28,661 nt of DNA from Paulinella micropora (Eukaryota; Cercozoa; Imbricatea; Euglyphida): NCBI GenBank assembly GCA_009731375.1, contig BJOX01000359.1:531974-560634 (forward strand), read 5' to 3'. Shown one piece after another: positions 14,950 through 26,092 of this stretch (its first letter is position 1; each line of letters begins with the position of its first letter). The notes under the pieces were generated by a model. That model was not told where the DNA came from. It worked only from the letters and a program-made list of their open reading frames with translations, and ran no database searches. Made by a program: the position numbers and the translations under genes.

Positions 14950-15399
14950 TCAGTTATTTTGAATTCTCTTTTGATATGTATTCCATTCAAATAATACATC
15001 TTCAAAAGATTTTCCGTTTTCAATCAAATTTCTGGCATATTCTTCTTCCTTTAAAGATAATATCTGTTTCTTTGCTAGAAGCCAACTATCAAGCAACTTC
15101 ATTTCTTTCTTTTTATTATCCTCATTTCTCTTTCTCTTTCGTTTTGCTTTATTTATTTTTTCCTTCCTTTTATTGATCTCTTCAATAACTTCCAATCTTT
15201 CATCAACTGAATTTAAGCGAGAGTATAGTTCATCTATTATGTTTTCTATTTCACTTTTTTTGTTCTTATGTATTTTAATTTTATCTTCAATCATTCTCTT
15301 ATCTCTTTTGACTACTGATTCTGATTTGTCTTCATAATATTCATCCCAATCCTTAGTCTCCTCCCTACTCGCTTCATCAACACTCTCGCTGTCGCTCAT
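14950..15399 (-). CDS. Charged coiled-coil protein
   Basis: A 149-codon frame from the ATG at 15399; the longer frame to 15450 adds only a Phe-rich leader that looks like read-through. The product starts acidic (MSDSESVDEASREETKDWDE), then forms one long Glu/Lys coiled coil (about 35-110) with a basic stretch KAKRKRKRNEDNKKK. The C-terminal part (SLKEEEYARNLIENGKSFED) looks like a short folded helical unit. I recognise no family. Composition and codon use resemble the viral genes to the left and not the microsatellites to the right, so I place it inside the element, as its outermost gene. Confidence 0.6.
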   Translation of the reverse strand: MSDSESVDEASREETKDWDEYYEDKSESVVKRDKRMIEDKIKIHKNKKSEIENIIDELYSRLNSVDERLEVIEEINKRKEKINKAKRKRKRNEDNKKKEMKLLDSWLLAKKQILSLKEEEYARNLIENGKSFEDVLFEWNTYQKRIQNN

Positions 15400-15450
15400 C
15401 TCTTTGAAGAAATGAAAGAAGTCCAAAAATGACAAGAAATGCGAAAACAA

Positions 15451-15935
15451 AAAAACATTTTTCTAGTTTTCTATGAGGTGCGTGAGCAGTTTCTTCTTCC
15501 TTTTATTCGTGGTTTGATATTTTATTTTTCCTTTTTTAGGTGAATGAAAACTTTGATGTTGTCTTCGAGAATCTAGAATTTATCGGTTTTTTTGGTGTGT
15601 GGTGTGATTGCCTTTTTTAATTTTTGGATGGCTTAATTTTTTGGCGGATCGATGTGATTAGTTGATTTGTGAGGTGGTTGGTGGCTTATGTGATGTTGTT
15701 TTATGATTTCTTATTTTATTACAATGGTTGATGTGAATAATATTTTGTTTTTATGTTTTGAGTTCATTTTTCCGTTTTTCTTATTGTGGATAACTTTTAA
15801 CACTGAGGTTTATTTGCTTATAATTGCTTTCTGTATTGTTTGTTTGCGAAATAAAGAGGAGAGCCGTTAGAATCATTTTGATTCCTACGGGGGTATGTAT
15901 CGAAAAAGTGTGCCCAAGTGGCACCCTATACTACT
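15451..15935. repeat. Non-coding terminal region and putative right end of the viral element
   Basis: About 480 bp without a credible gene, T/G-rich on the plus strand. Near its end GTGCC-CAAGT-GGCAC (15909-15924) forms a short hairpin, followed by CTATACTACT. Read inward on the minus strand, the sequence would start AGTAGTATAGGG, which suits the AG...CT ends of Polinton-type elements. A 6-bp target duplication would be AAAGTA (15936-15941). The other terminus is outside the window, so neither the inverted repeat nor the duplication can be confirmed. The host microsatellites start 30 bp further on. Confidence 0.35.
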
Positions 15936-15965
15936 AAAGTACTGATTTTTCACTAGATAGAAATT

Positions 15966-15968
<3 letters not shown>

Positions 15969-16010
<42 letters not shown>

Positions 16011-16308
16011 TTGGTAGTTCACACCTTGCGTTATTTTCTTTCCACCACACACTTTTCTATTTTCTTTCCCACACAAAAAATACTTTTTGATTCCACTTAC
16101 GCACTGTCTGTGTGTGTGTGTGTGTGTGTGTGAGTGTGTGTGTCACTGTGTGTGTCTGCCTGTCTGTTTGTCTCTCTGTCTGTCTCTTTGTCTGTCCGTC
16201 TTTCTGTCTCTTTGTCTCTCTGTCTCAGACTAGTACTGTCTGTCTGTCTGCCTGCCTGTCTGTCTCAGACTCTGTCTCAGACTGTCCGTCTGTGCTGTCT
16301 GTCTGTGC

Positions 16309-16341
<33 letters not shown>

Positions 16342-16397
16342 GCCTGCCTGTCTGTCTGTCCGCCTGTCTGTCTATGTGTGTGTGTGTGTGTGTGTGT

Positions 16398-16433
<36 letters not shown>

Positions 16434-16440
16434 GTGTGCG

Positions 16441-16471
<31 letters not shown>

Positions 16472-16671
16472 ACATGTGTGTGTGTGTGTCTGTCTGTCTC
16501 TCTGTCTGCCTGTCTTATGCGTGTGTGTGTGTATCTGTGTGTGTGTGTGTGTGTGTCTATGTATGTATGTATGTATGTATGTATGTATGCATGTATGTAT
16601 TTATGTATTTATGTAGTACTACATATGTATGTATGCATGTATGCATGTATGTATGTATGTATGTATGTATG

Positions 16672-16703
<32 letters not shown>

Positions 16704-17204
16704 CTATGTATGTATGTATGTATGTATGCTGCATGTATGTATGTATGTATGTATGTATGTACGTATGTATGTATGTATGTATGCATGCATGCATGCATGC
16801 ATGCATGCATGTATGCATGTATGTATGTATGTATGTATGTATGCATGTTTGTATGTTTGTATGTATGCATGTACGCATGCAATGATTGCAATGATGTATG
16901 TATGTATGTATGTATGTATGTATGTATGTGTATGTGTATGTGTGTATGTATGTATGTATGTATGTATGTAGGTATATAGGTATGTAGGTATGTAGGTATG
17001 CAGGTATGTATGTATGTATGTATGTATGTATGCATGTATGCATGTATGTATGTATGTATGTATGTATCTATGCATGTATGCATGTATGCATGTATGCATG
17101 TATGCATGTATGTATGTATGTATGCATGCATGCATGCATGTATGCATGTATGTCTTTCCCCTTTCTCCCTTTCTACCTCTCTCCCTCTCTCCTCTCTCCT
17201 CTTA

Positions 17205-17252
<48 letters not shown>

Positions 17253-17253
17253 A

Positions 17254-17300
<47 letters not shown>

Positions 17301-17334
17301 TCTCCCTCTCTCACCACTCTCGCTCTCTCAGGCT

Positions 17335-17370
<36 letters not shown>

Positions 17371-17384
17371 AGGCTCTCACTCTC

Positions 17385-17475
<91 letters not shown>
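15969..17475. repeat. Compound microsatellite block
   Basis: In order: (GA)n at 15969-16007; a short unique stretch; (GT)n from about 16109; (CTGT)n and variants 16150-16370; (GT)n 16375-16495 and again to 16555; (TATG)n mixed with GCAT units 16556-17152; and (CT)n 17205-17475 with a short (CA)n at 17283-17300. Long open frames on both strands (Cys-Met-Tyr-Val, His-Thr-Tyr-Ile, Ser-Leu) are translations of these repeats and not genes. Confidence 0.95.
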
Positions 17476-17476
<1 letters not shown>

Positions 17477-17638
17477 CTCTCCATCATCATCAGCCTACCG
17501 TTATTAAGAATTAATAATATTGACCAACATTAATGATGTTCAATAATTAGCCTAGCGGGTTTAGTAATTTTGATAACGTTAAATCATAGTAATAACGTTA
17601 AATAATATTGAATAATATTTGAAAAATATTAATATTAT
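17476..17638. other. AT-rich non-coding stretch
   Basis: Host intergenic DNA with many TAATATT and AACGTTAAAT units and a small inverted pair, AACAT...ATGTT. No gene is seen. Confidence 0.5.
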
Positions 17639-18335
17639 TACTACTTGAAATATGGGACTGCGGAATAACCTCGGCTTAGTGCAGTCTTGCCCTCAGGAGC
17701 TCCATCGGTGGCCCCGATCATCAGGCGAGAGACTGACACGGGGGGGTGGAGGACCTCGAACAAGGGTATTGGAGGCTTATGTCCGTTGAGGATATGCCAT
17801 TAGCTGCATCAGTACGCCTCAGATATAGTAAATCTGCCTTGGAGTGTTGACTGTGACATATTTGAGGGAAATCCCGATGAAAAAACCTAGTCACACTTGC
17901 TAAACAGAGTTCCAGCCCAATGGCCTCAAGGCGTTAAACTGTGACGCCAACTCATAACCCTTTGGTGGTAGATGCTGGGGAGGAGGGTCGTTGCGCGCGT
18001 AAAAGATCTTAAACTCCGCATATGCTGGTTGATAGCCCAGGACCCAGCAGACACCAGATTGTTATGGGTGGGGTTTCGAGGCAGCTCTAGCAACCGCGCT
18101 TGGTGTATGCACTTGCACATTCGGTGACGTCTTGCAAGAGGTTGCTGGGACTGCGGAATAACCTCGGCTTAGTGCAGTCTTGCCCTCAGGAGCTCCATCG
18201 GTGGCCCCGATCATCAGGCGAGAGACTGACACGGGGGGGTGGAGGACCTCGAACAAGGGTATTGGAGGCTTATGTCCGTTGAGGATATGCCATTAGCTGC
18301 ATCAGTACGCCTCAGATATAGTACTACTTGAAATA
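17639..18335. mobile_element. Small element with 178-bp direct terminal repeats and a 14-bp flanking duplication
   Basis: Two copies of a 178-bp sequence, 17653-17830 and 18146-18323, appear identical. They enclose about 315 bp of unrelated non-coding DNA. TACTACTTGAAATA occurs just left of the first copy (17639-17652) and at the right edge (18322-18335), as expected of a target-site duplication, so the whole unit inserted together. The repeats do not begin TG and end CA as typical LTRs do, and 14 bp is long for an LTR element. A Penelope-like or other non-autonomous retroelement with direct repeats is possible. Inside each repeat CAGTCT...AGACTG and ATCGG...CCGAT can fold into a nested stem. 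No protein is encoded. Confidence 0.7.
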
Positions 18336-19485
18336 ATATTGTGTAAGTCTTGACTACCCTACTGTGAGGAAATTACCAACCGGCATTCAAACGAATACAC
18401 ACACGGCTGTCATTTGATCTCAAAATACTTCCGAGAACAGGGAAGGTACCAAAAGACGCTGGGATGGTCAATTCCAGTTTATTTAGTACGCTTACTTGAC
18501 AGACTACTTGTCCCTTTACGAAACAATGCAAATTCTGAGAACTAACGAGAAGATTTCAAGTGAAATCACGAGTTGTGTAGCAGTTGGAAAAATTCAAGTC
18601 AGTCTGGGAAAAAAATAAAACTAAATGCCACTTTCAAGCGGCTTGGTGAGTTGCCTATTTTACCTGTCCGTAATTATGACTGGTGACAGGAAAAAGCGGT
18701 CAAAGGAATAAAAGTTTGGATATGGGGAAAAAGGCAATAGTCAACATTTTCTAAAAAGCTAACCGTTAAAGGGGAAATAAATGGATCTGTTAACGGCAGT
18801 TGAAAACGTAACAACTACAAGTTATGACAGTTGATCGGATAAATAAACGGAAATATGGAGTAACGGAACTAAAAATAGAATTGTAAACTTGAAGTAAAAA
18901 CTTGAAGAAAGTTCAACACAATATTAAAGTTTCGGTCCGGTACGGTATTCATTCCGAAAACCCCCCCCCCCCCCCCCCCCCCAGACCATAACGGTAGGTT
19001 GGAGTTGCGACTGAGTCGAAACGAATCGTAACAGATGATTGACCATTGGATATGTGAATAAGTAGAAGTAGAAAATGAATCAAAAAGATTGCAGATGTAG
19101 ATCAATGCGCGATATGTGCGTGTGTATATGTGTCAGCGCAATGATCAAGGTAGGATCAACATGCAGAGGCAGGATAGATATAGTGTACCCAATCATACAT
19201 CATGAGAGGAGCATAAGGCCAACACTATCACTACGTGTTCAAAGCGGTAAATAGCATTGTGTGACCTGCCTTAGCCTATTCGAAATAGCTATTGCCTAAC
19301 TCAAAATATGCGAATATGACTATCGTACAAGCCTGACTTGTTGGGTGGTATATGAAGTGGGAAAGGAGATAGAATCCGTCGGGAACATAGGGAAAGGAGA
19401 TAGAGTCCGTCAGGGTCATAGAGTCCGTCTGGATCAAAGAGAAAGGAGATAGAGTCCGTCTGGAATCCAAAAACAAAAACCACTT
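18336..19485. other. Non-coding host DNA with a C22 run and short degenerate repeats
   Basis: I see no gene here. A run of 22 C lies at 18961-18982. At about 19370-19466 a unit close to GGAGATAGAGTCCGTC recurs about four times, in two cases with a preceding GGAAA. The region lies just downstream of the gypsy remnant's last coding frame, so part of it may be its 3' untranslated or LTR region, but no matching second LTR was found in the window. Confidence 0.5.
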
Positions 19486-19491
19486 GAGAGT

Positions 19492-22400
19492 CTACTTCGA
19501 TCTCAGCCTAAAGACGTGAAAATCGAATTTCTTGCCGTTGTAAGGTTTGCGTAAACGTTTGAGTTGTTCGGGAATGATATAGCCTTTAGCCTTGAAGTTG
19601 GAGCTTGGCTTGAACTGGATGTCCCGATGTACGACCTGATCATTCTCGCTGTCGAGTGTCATCTTCTTCCAGGATTTGAGAGGCTTCGTCCATTGGAGAT
19701 GCGTTGGTCCCTCCGTGATAGTGCCGTCCGGATGTACGATCGGCTCCACGTAGACTGGGCGGTACTGCATATTAGATAGCGAGGTGATGCCGAGTTGGTG
19801 GACACGGAAGTCGTCGCGATCGTCCGTGGGGTCTTCGTCCATTATTAGCTTGAGCAAGCCATCGTCGATGAAGGCTATCACCTCTCCAACAGCGTAGTCC
19901 TTCTTGTCGTCATTATGTTCCTGATCCTGGACCGGGTCGATGGTCTGTCTGAGCCAAGTCGGTTGGGGCCGTGTAGGGACTAAGATGTGTGATATCGATT
20001 TTGTGGAGGACCTTGTTGGTATGCTCGTGTCGGAGGCGAAAAGTCTTATTGGATAGTTTTTCCAAGATAACGTACGGGCCGTCGTGTTGAAGAACGGAGG
20101 AGGCGGGAACACCTTTGGTGGATTGTTTGGGTCGGTAGACTGCGACTCGGTCGCCTGCCTTCCAGTCGGGTAGCTTGCGTCGCCGTTGCATGTTCTTCGG
20201 TTCGTTGGCAGCCTTGCGCGTGAAGGCAGCGTATTCCTTGACATACGCCGTGACAGCAATCCGGGATAGTCGGAAAGTGTCGAGTTGGTCCGATGTCTGG
20301 ATCGTCGTTGAGCCAGACTTGGTCATTACGGCGGTTGATCGGGCCGCGCGTTCAGCGATGACTTCGAAGGTGTCGATTGACGTACGTGGCTGTCGAGCCA
20401 TCATACCTTCGAAAGCCGACACGCCGGTGGCGGTGGAGACGTAGGTGTTCTGCGAGAACGATAGGGCTGGCATGGCCTTGGGCCAAGTCTTTTTGTCCTT
20501 GTCTGCGAGTGCCTAAATGGCGCGGCGGAGGCTTTGGTGTCTGCGTTCTACCATGCATAACTGATGGTGAGAGTATGGCGCTGTGGTGAGCCATTCGATT
20601 CCGGCCATGCTGCAGAAGGCCTTGGCAAGATTGTCACGGAAAGATCCATGATCGTCAGACAGGATGGCCTCTGGAAAACCAAAAGGCAAACCCATCGGGC
20701 GAGAATGGTCTCTACGGTTTCCTCAGCAGTGATGGAAACGACTGGGATAAACAGTAGATAACCTGCGAATAGATCGACTATGGTTAGTACGTACTGCTCG
20801 TTGCAGTACACCTTCTATGCCTATATGAATATGATCTATGCCTATAGCTTGACCTGGATGGCTCCAGACTAACGAGTTATAGCGGCCATGATTGTGTTTA
20901 AGGCGGGCGTGTGAAAGTTGACAAAAGTTGCAATCTTTGAGGATAGCCTCTATGTCGGCGTGTATCCTGTCTTTCCCATCGGGTCCGAACCATATGTATC
21001 GTTGATGGATATATGGGGCAAGGGTCGGTACCTTGGCATGGTTCTGGATCAAGTGAGCATGGGAGACAAGCTTGCATATGAGGGGATGCGGAACATATAT
21101 ACGGCGGGAGCGGTCGGGCATGATATGTACCGCTAGTCCTCCCTTGAGAAAGAGAAGAGTATTACCTTGGCCGATAGATGTAGATCCGTCCCAGAGCGGT
21201 TTCAAAATGGGGTCATCTTTCTGCGCTGACTGGATATCCATACGTGTGACGCGCGGGGCATGTGATGTTGCATACATATTGAGCACAGCATGGCGATCCA
21301 ATTCGAAATTATGAACAAGCCACACAAGGTTGTCTGCGAGAAAGACGATCTTGTGGCATGCTAAGACTGTTTCACGAGAGATGGTCTTATCGTCAGGTAT
21401 GAGATGTACCATGTCCTGGGGAAGGAGTACAGCAAAAGGCTTGTTGAGGGCAAAAAGTTGACGAGCTACTTCCGGAGCACGCTCCGCGGCTGGGATGACT
21501 ATGGCATAGTCCCATGGGGCCTGTAAGGTCTTGATCGTTGGTGTACCGCGCAGAATTCGACAGTCGTGCCTCTTAAAGCGCGTGTCTAATTGCGGATGAC
21601 TACCTTCAATCGCGAGCCAAAAGGATTTTCCACTGGATTGTAACCGAGTAGCAGGGATTGTGTCCAATATATAGCTGATTTGTCGCTTCGACTTCCCCGA
21701 GAAGAGTGGGTTGGCCGGGCGATATACAAGGAATACGAGAGAGGGCATCAGGAAGGAGATTCTGTTTACCCTGAATGTATTCCACCTTGAAGCGAATAGT
21801 TTGGAGGTGGTCTAGGACCCATCCTACAACCATCGGGCTTCTGGCGTGGTATAACCATATGAGCGGGCGATGATCTGTGACGATAGTCAATTGATGATCA
21901 CTAGCGTCGATATAGTAACGGGATTGCTGAACACCGTAAATTATACCGTAAGCTCCCCGAACATATGTGACCCACCGAGATTGAGTTTCCGTAAACTTGA
22001 GCGAAAAATAAGAGATTACGGGCGCGGATTTATCGGGGCCCAAATGTAGAGCTCCACCGATACCAACGATGCTAGCGTCCGTCCGAAGATGGAGCTGTTG
22101 CGTCTTGTTATACTTGGCGAGGATCGGCAGCGATGTCAGAACACGCTTGAGCTTGCGAAGCATTTTCTTCTCTTTCTCACGGAAAAAGTTGGGTCCAGTA
22201 GGCCGGGCGTTCGTAGACTTGAGTAGATCGGAGAGCGGCGCCACCAAGCGAGAGTAGTTGGGAATATGCGCCTGAATAAAGTTAGTCATACCGAGTATGG
22301 ATCGAACCTCGGTGATGTTTTGCGGTTCGGAGATCTTCAGGATCGCATCGATCTTGCTTGTGTCGGCGGCGACGCCTTTCTTGCTGCAGACTTTTCCAAG

Positions 22401-22713
22401 CATGGGAAGTGAGTTGTAGCCAATGCGTAGCTTGTCTGCGGCAAAGTAACAGCCGGCTGCCTCCGCAGCCTCCATAAGCGCCTCCAGTTGGTCCATGTGA
22501 ACGTCGAAGTCGTCATGAGCCAAGTGTACGTCGTCGATGTATGCTGCGGCCGTCTGGCCCCAAAAAGGGAGATGGCCAAAAGATTTATCGACGGCGCGTT
22601 GGAAGTCGCCAGGGGCGCGGTGAATACCCTGCGTCATATAGTTGGGGACCAGAAGTCCACGCGGAGTCCATACGGCGAGGATGTCGCGGCTGTCGTCTGT
22701 TGGGTCGATCTAT
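19492..22713 (-). mobile_element. pol: Ty3/gypsy-type retrotransposon remnant: RT, RNase H, integrase
   Basis: Minus-strand fragments in several frames give, in order: a reverse transcriptase truncated at its N-terminus with AAAYIDDVHLAH; RNase H with RTDASIVGIGGALHLG, TDHRPLIWLYHARSP and LPDALSRIP; an integrase HHCC finger ending KDCNFCQLSH; core residues in GIDHIHIG, AILSDDHGSFRDN and CMVERRHQSL; and a GPY-type tail with DGPYVILEKL. A further C-terminal region runs to 19492. Breaks lie near 21700, 20815, 20690 and 19940, with a TAG at 20513-20515. The RNase H Glu expected in 'REAYGI' is Gly here (VRGAYGII). Gag, protease and the RT fingers are missing. It is therefore dead, and GC-richer than the viral part. 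Confidence 0.85.
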
Positions 22714-23675
22714 CGTAGCAGCGCGCGTGTTCAAGTCCCCACGAGCAGGAGGGGGGGGGGGAGCATAGCGACAAACCCTCCGGTTGGAGGGAAAGAAGAT
22801 ATGTCAAGATGCGGTATCGCACTAGGAGTGCCGGTCCAGTAGGTAACAAACGCACTATCAAGTTGGGGCAAGATGCGACATGCATCATCGGTTTTGATAG
22901 TAGCAGTAAGGTCGCTACCACAAGAATAAAACCAGCTTTCCCTCCACAAAAACTTCAACTTGCCTCACAAATTCCTTCATGAGCACAGCTCATGATGCCC
23001 TGCAGCCCATAACCCTTGCCCCGGAAAGCCAGACAGGATATCATACAGTGAAATACAAGAAAATACTACAAGAAAATTTGACATATTTGCAAAATAATTG
23101 CTCTATCATAAAAACAGAAGATCTTAGCTCCCTTTCATCATTAAAAGAAAAAAAGTAAAATTTTACTAATAATCAGTGTTTTTCAGAAATAGTTATTTAA
23201 TAACAAGAAGTTTACCGGACCACAAGTGACCGTGCTCACCCTTTGATTAAGGCTGGTTAGTGCTAGGGCTTGGTTATGCAGTGCCATGGGTAGGGCAAGG
23301 GCTTCAAGTATACTTTTTGAGTAACGGTTGTAACCGTTAGAAATTCAATTTTTTTCAACATTTCTCAAAATTATGAGAAAATGCCTTATTCACATTAAAA
23401 AATCATAAATTTCAAGTAGTATTGAAGCAAAACTAAAAGAAATAAACGTAAAACCAAAACCCAGCCATCATGAGTAGGAGTCACAAAACCGTTACTGAGA
23501 AACGGTTGTAACGGCTGGAATTCAAATTTATATTCTAGTGACGCTCATGTGCATCATTGAAATATCATATACTATTTCATACAGAACCACAATTTAGAGT
23601 ACAGATAACTTTAATATATATGTATATATAACATCTATATATATATATATATACAATAATATATATAAGATACTT
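22714..23675. other. Non-coding host DNA next to the gypsy remnant
   Basis: No gene found. A GTTCAAGTCCCC stretch at about 22733 looks like a tRNA T-arm (B-box-like) but no cloverleaf can be drawn. A run of 11 G lies at 22751-22761. AACGGTTGTAACCGTT (about 23324-23339) is a near-perfect palindrome, half of which recurs near 23500. (TA)n-rich DNA lies at 23614-23670. Confidence 0.45.
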
Positions 23676-24230
23676 AGTGATGGTCACTATAAGTAGTTGT
23701 GGTCACTATGATTATAGTGATAGTCACTCACAAGGTAGTGATAGCCACTAGATTATAATAAGCGGCCTAGTTACAATACTCAGATCACTTACGATCGGAC
23801 CTTATTGATGATTACTAGGTGTTACTGAGCGTCACTATCCACACTTTGAGAGGCAGTTAGTGCCACTGATGATCACTAGGCTTCTAAGTATACGTAGATT
23901 CAGCGTGTAGTGATCATCACTAAGACACACTCGTAACAGGATCACTACCCCAGTGCTCGTCACTAAAGTTTTCATCACTAACTGTTTTTAATATTTCATA
24001 ATTTTGTAACACATCACTACTTTAGTGATGTTCACTACGTCTTTCATCACTAACTTTCATCAGGGATCACTTGCTTAGTGATGATCACTACGTATTTCAT
24101 CACTAACTCTCATCACTAAGGCAAAAATTTTATGGTGAGTTAGTGATCATCACTACCCTCATCACTAAGGAAAAATCATATCACTAAGCTCCTCACTAAC
24201 AGCGTAGCTACGTGCTGGGTGATGATCACT
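23676..24230. repeat. Array of AGTGATnnTCACT quasi-palindromes
   Basis: Thirteen-base units matching or nearly matching AGTGATnnTCACT occur at 23676, 23716, 23737, 23909, 23952, 24024, 24077 and 24142, with a variant near 24220. Between them lie many half-sites (ATCACTA, TCACTAAC). Spacing is irregular, so this is not a simple tandem repeat. No protein is encoded. Confidence 0.75.
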
Positions 24231-24460
24231 AGTTTTTGACCGTGTGGTGGACCCTTTGCTTGCAGAAGCAGCAGTAACAGCAGAGGCTGCAGCCGAGGAT
24301 GATGACGACTGCAATCGACACCTCTATCGCTATGTATGGCATAGCTGCAACAACAAATAAGCAACAACTAAGCAACAATCGCAAGTATGGTAGGAAACAA
24401 CAAAAACAACACAAACAACAAAACACCACCGGCGAGGCCGCAGCTGATGAGAGGTGACAC

Positions 24461-24504
<44 letters not shown>

Positions 24505-24850
24505 GAGAGAGCTACGTATACTATCGCCGTCTCACTGAATTGCTGTGTATTTTATAGCTGAACAACCAACCGTGACTATAATGAAACTGTTATTTTTGCT
24601 TTTTTTTTTCCGCTCACTTTCTCATTTCCTTGTTCGGAGGCGGAAATGCCTTTGCTCAGTTTCCACTAGCTCTGTTGCTGTGCATTACCAGATGGATCGC
24701 TGTAGCATTCAAACTGAACAGGTTCTTTGCCTGAACATGCCCCAAAAACGCACACCTATGTATATACATCGTAAAAGAAGAACTATACATATATGATGTA
24801 GATAATATGATTATTTGCATTTGTGTATTTTCTATCGATATGCTTCTATC
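24231..24850. other. Non-coding host DNA with a (GA)n tract
   Basis: A (GA)n tract lies at about 24463-24498. CAG/CAACAA-rich triplets occur at 24260-24420. Short open frames show no conserved pattern. No gene is supported. Confidence 0.5.
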
Positions 24851-24852
24851 CG

Positions 24853-24915
<63 letters not shown>

Positions 24916-25339
24916 CCGACCGTCAGACTGCACATTTCCGGGGCCTAGTGCCCATCTCCAGTCCGCTGCCCAGCTACCAACTGGTGGCGGGGTGGAATGG
25001 ATGCCTATGTCTTCGGATATGCAGAGCAGCTGATAGACCAAAGATATCTATCTACCGACCAACCTACCAACCACCAACCTACCTACCTACCAATCAACCA
25101 ACCAACCAACCAACCAACCTACCTACCTACCTACCTACCTCCACGTAGCAGACGCCACAGATATGTGCCAGGTAGAAAACGCAGCTAACAGATACACACA
25201 CATACATGCATACATACCTGCCAGCCTATCTTCCTACCTTCCTTCCTACATACCTACATACGTACATACATACATACGTACATACGTACATACGTACATA
25301 CATACATACATACGTACCTACATACATACATTACATACC

Positions 25340-25373
<34 letters not shown>

Positions 25374-25434
25374 CATACATATATACATACATATATACAT
25401 AAATACATACATACATACATACATATATACACAC
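24853..25434. repeat. Microsatellites (TATC)n, (CCTA/CCAA)n and (CATA)n
   Basis: (TATC)n at 24853-24914; ACCTACC/CCAA units at 25044-25142; (CATA)n with CGTA variants at 25200-25434. The 24915-25043 gap is unique sequence without a gene. Confidence 0.9.
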
Positions 25435-25975
25435 CCGGGGGAAGTTCCATTACTGCTGCTGTAGCTGTGTTCTTCAATGAAGCTGTTGCAGACGTCAAGG
25501 CTTTCTTCCCTGTTGCACAAACATACATTTATATTCACAGAATATATAGACTGATTCCAGTCGCAGGTGCCACCAGTAACCAGCAGCAATAGGTATTCGC
25601 ACCTTTTACGAAGACTGATTATGAGTTCGACAGATAGATTGTTTGGTTCATGTAGATTTATAATTGGCTTGGCTGTTAGTATTAGAGGCAGAAAGTAAAC
25701 AGACAGAACTGGTAGATATTTTAAATGCATGGGTTGCACATGGCGCGTACTCGTAGGTAAGTTTTGCTCCAGTAGGAAGGTTGAATGTCAAGCCACTGAA
25801 ATCTAAGGAAGGCCCATCTTTGCAAGCTTGCTCAAGTTCGCTGCCGCTTGAACCAGACCTAGGAACAAGAAACAGCAGCTCGAGCTAGCATTAGATCTAC
25901 TAACAAGAGATACTGTGACATCAACGGAAAGCGTATGCAAGCCTGCTCAAGCTAGACAGCCCCATGAGTTAGACC
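25435..25975. other. Unique non-coding host DNA
   Basis: I see no gene, repeat or RNA here. A short motif with GCAAGC(T)TGCTCAAG occurs near 25822 and again in altered form near 25939. Confidence 0.4.
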
Positions 25976-25976
25976 A

Positions 25977-26009
<33 letters not shown>

Positions 26010-26092
26010 TATAAATATATACAGACAGACAGACAGACATACATACATACATACATACATACATACATACATACATACATACATACATACAT
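25976..26092. repeat. (CATA)n and (CAGA)n microsatellites
   Basis: (CATA)n at about 25978-26002, a (TA)n stretch, (CAGA)n at 26021-26036 and (CATA)n to 26092. Confidence 0.9.

Noticed and set aside
16112-17533. Long open frames on both strands (Cys/Val, Met-Tyr-Val, His-Thr-Tyr-Ile, Ser-Leu proteins)
   Set aside because: They are six-frame translations of (GT)n, (TATG)n and (CT)n repeats, open only because the repeat units contain no stop codon.
17653-18323. Hammerhead ribozyme in the 178-bp repeats (CTGATGA on the minus strand)
   Set aside because: CTGATGA is followed by a possible stem II, but the required GAAA after it is absent (TGGA is found), so the core does not fit.
22714-22760. tRNA gene suggested by GTTCAAGTCCCC
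   Set aside because: Only the T-arm-like piece is present. The T-stem pairs poorly and no D-arm, anticodon arm or acceptor stem can be drawn.
23676-24230. CRISPR array
   Set aside because: The units are short quasi-palindromes with irregular spacing of 21 to 170 bp, there are no cas genes, and the surroundings are eukaryotic.
24807-25739. Open frames of Tyr-Leu-Ser-Ile, Pro-Thr-Asn-Gln and Tyr-Ile-His-Thr repeats
   Set aside because: They translate (TATC)n, (CCAA)n and (CATA)n microsatellites, with no non-repetitive domain.
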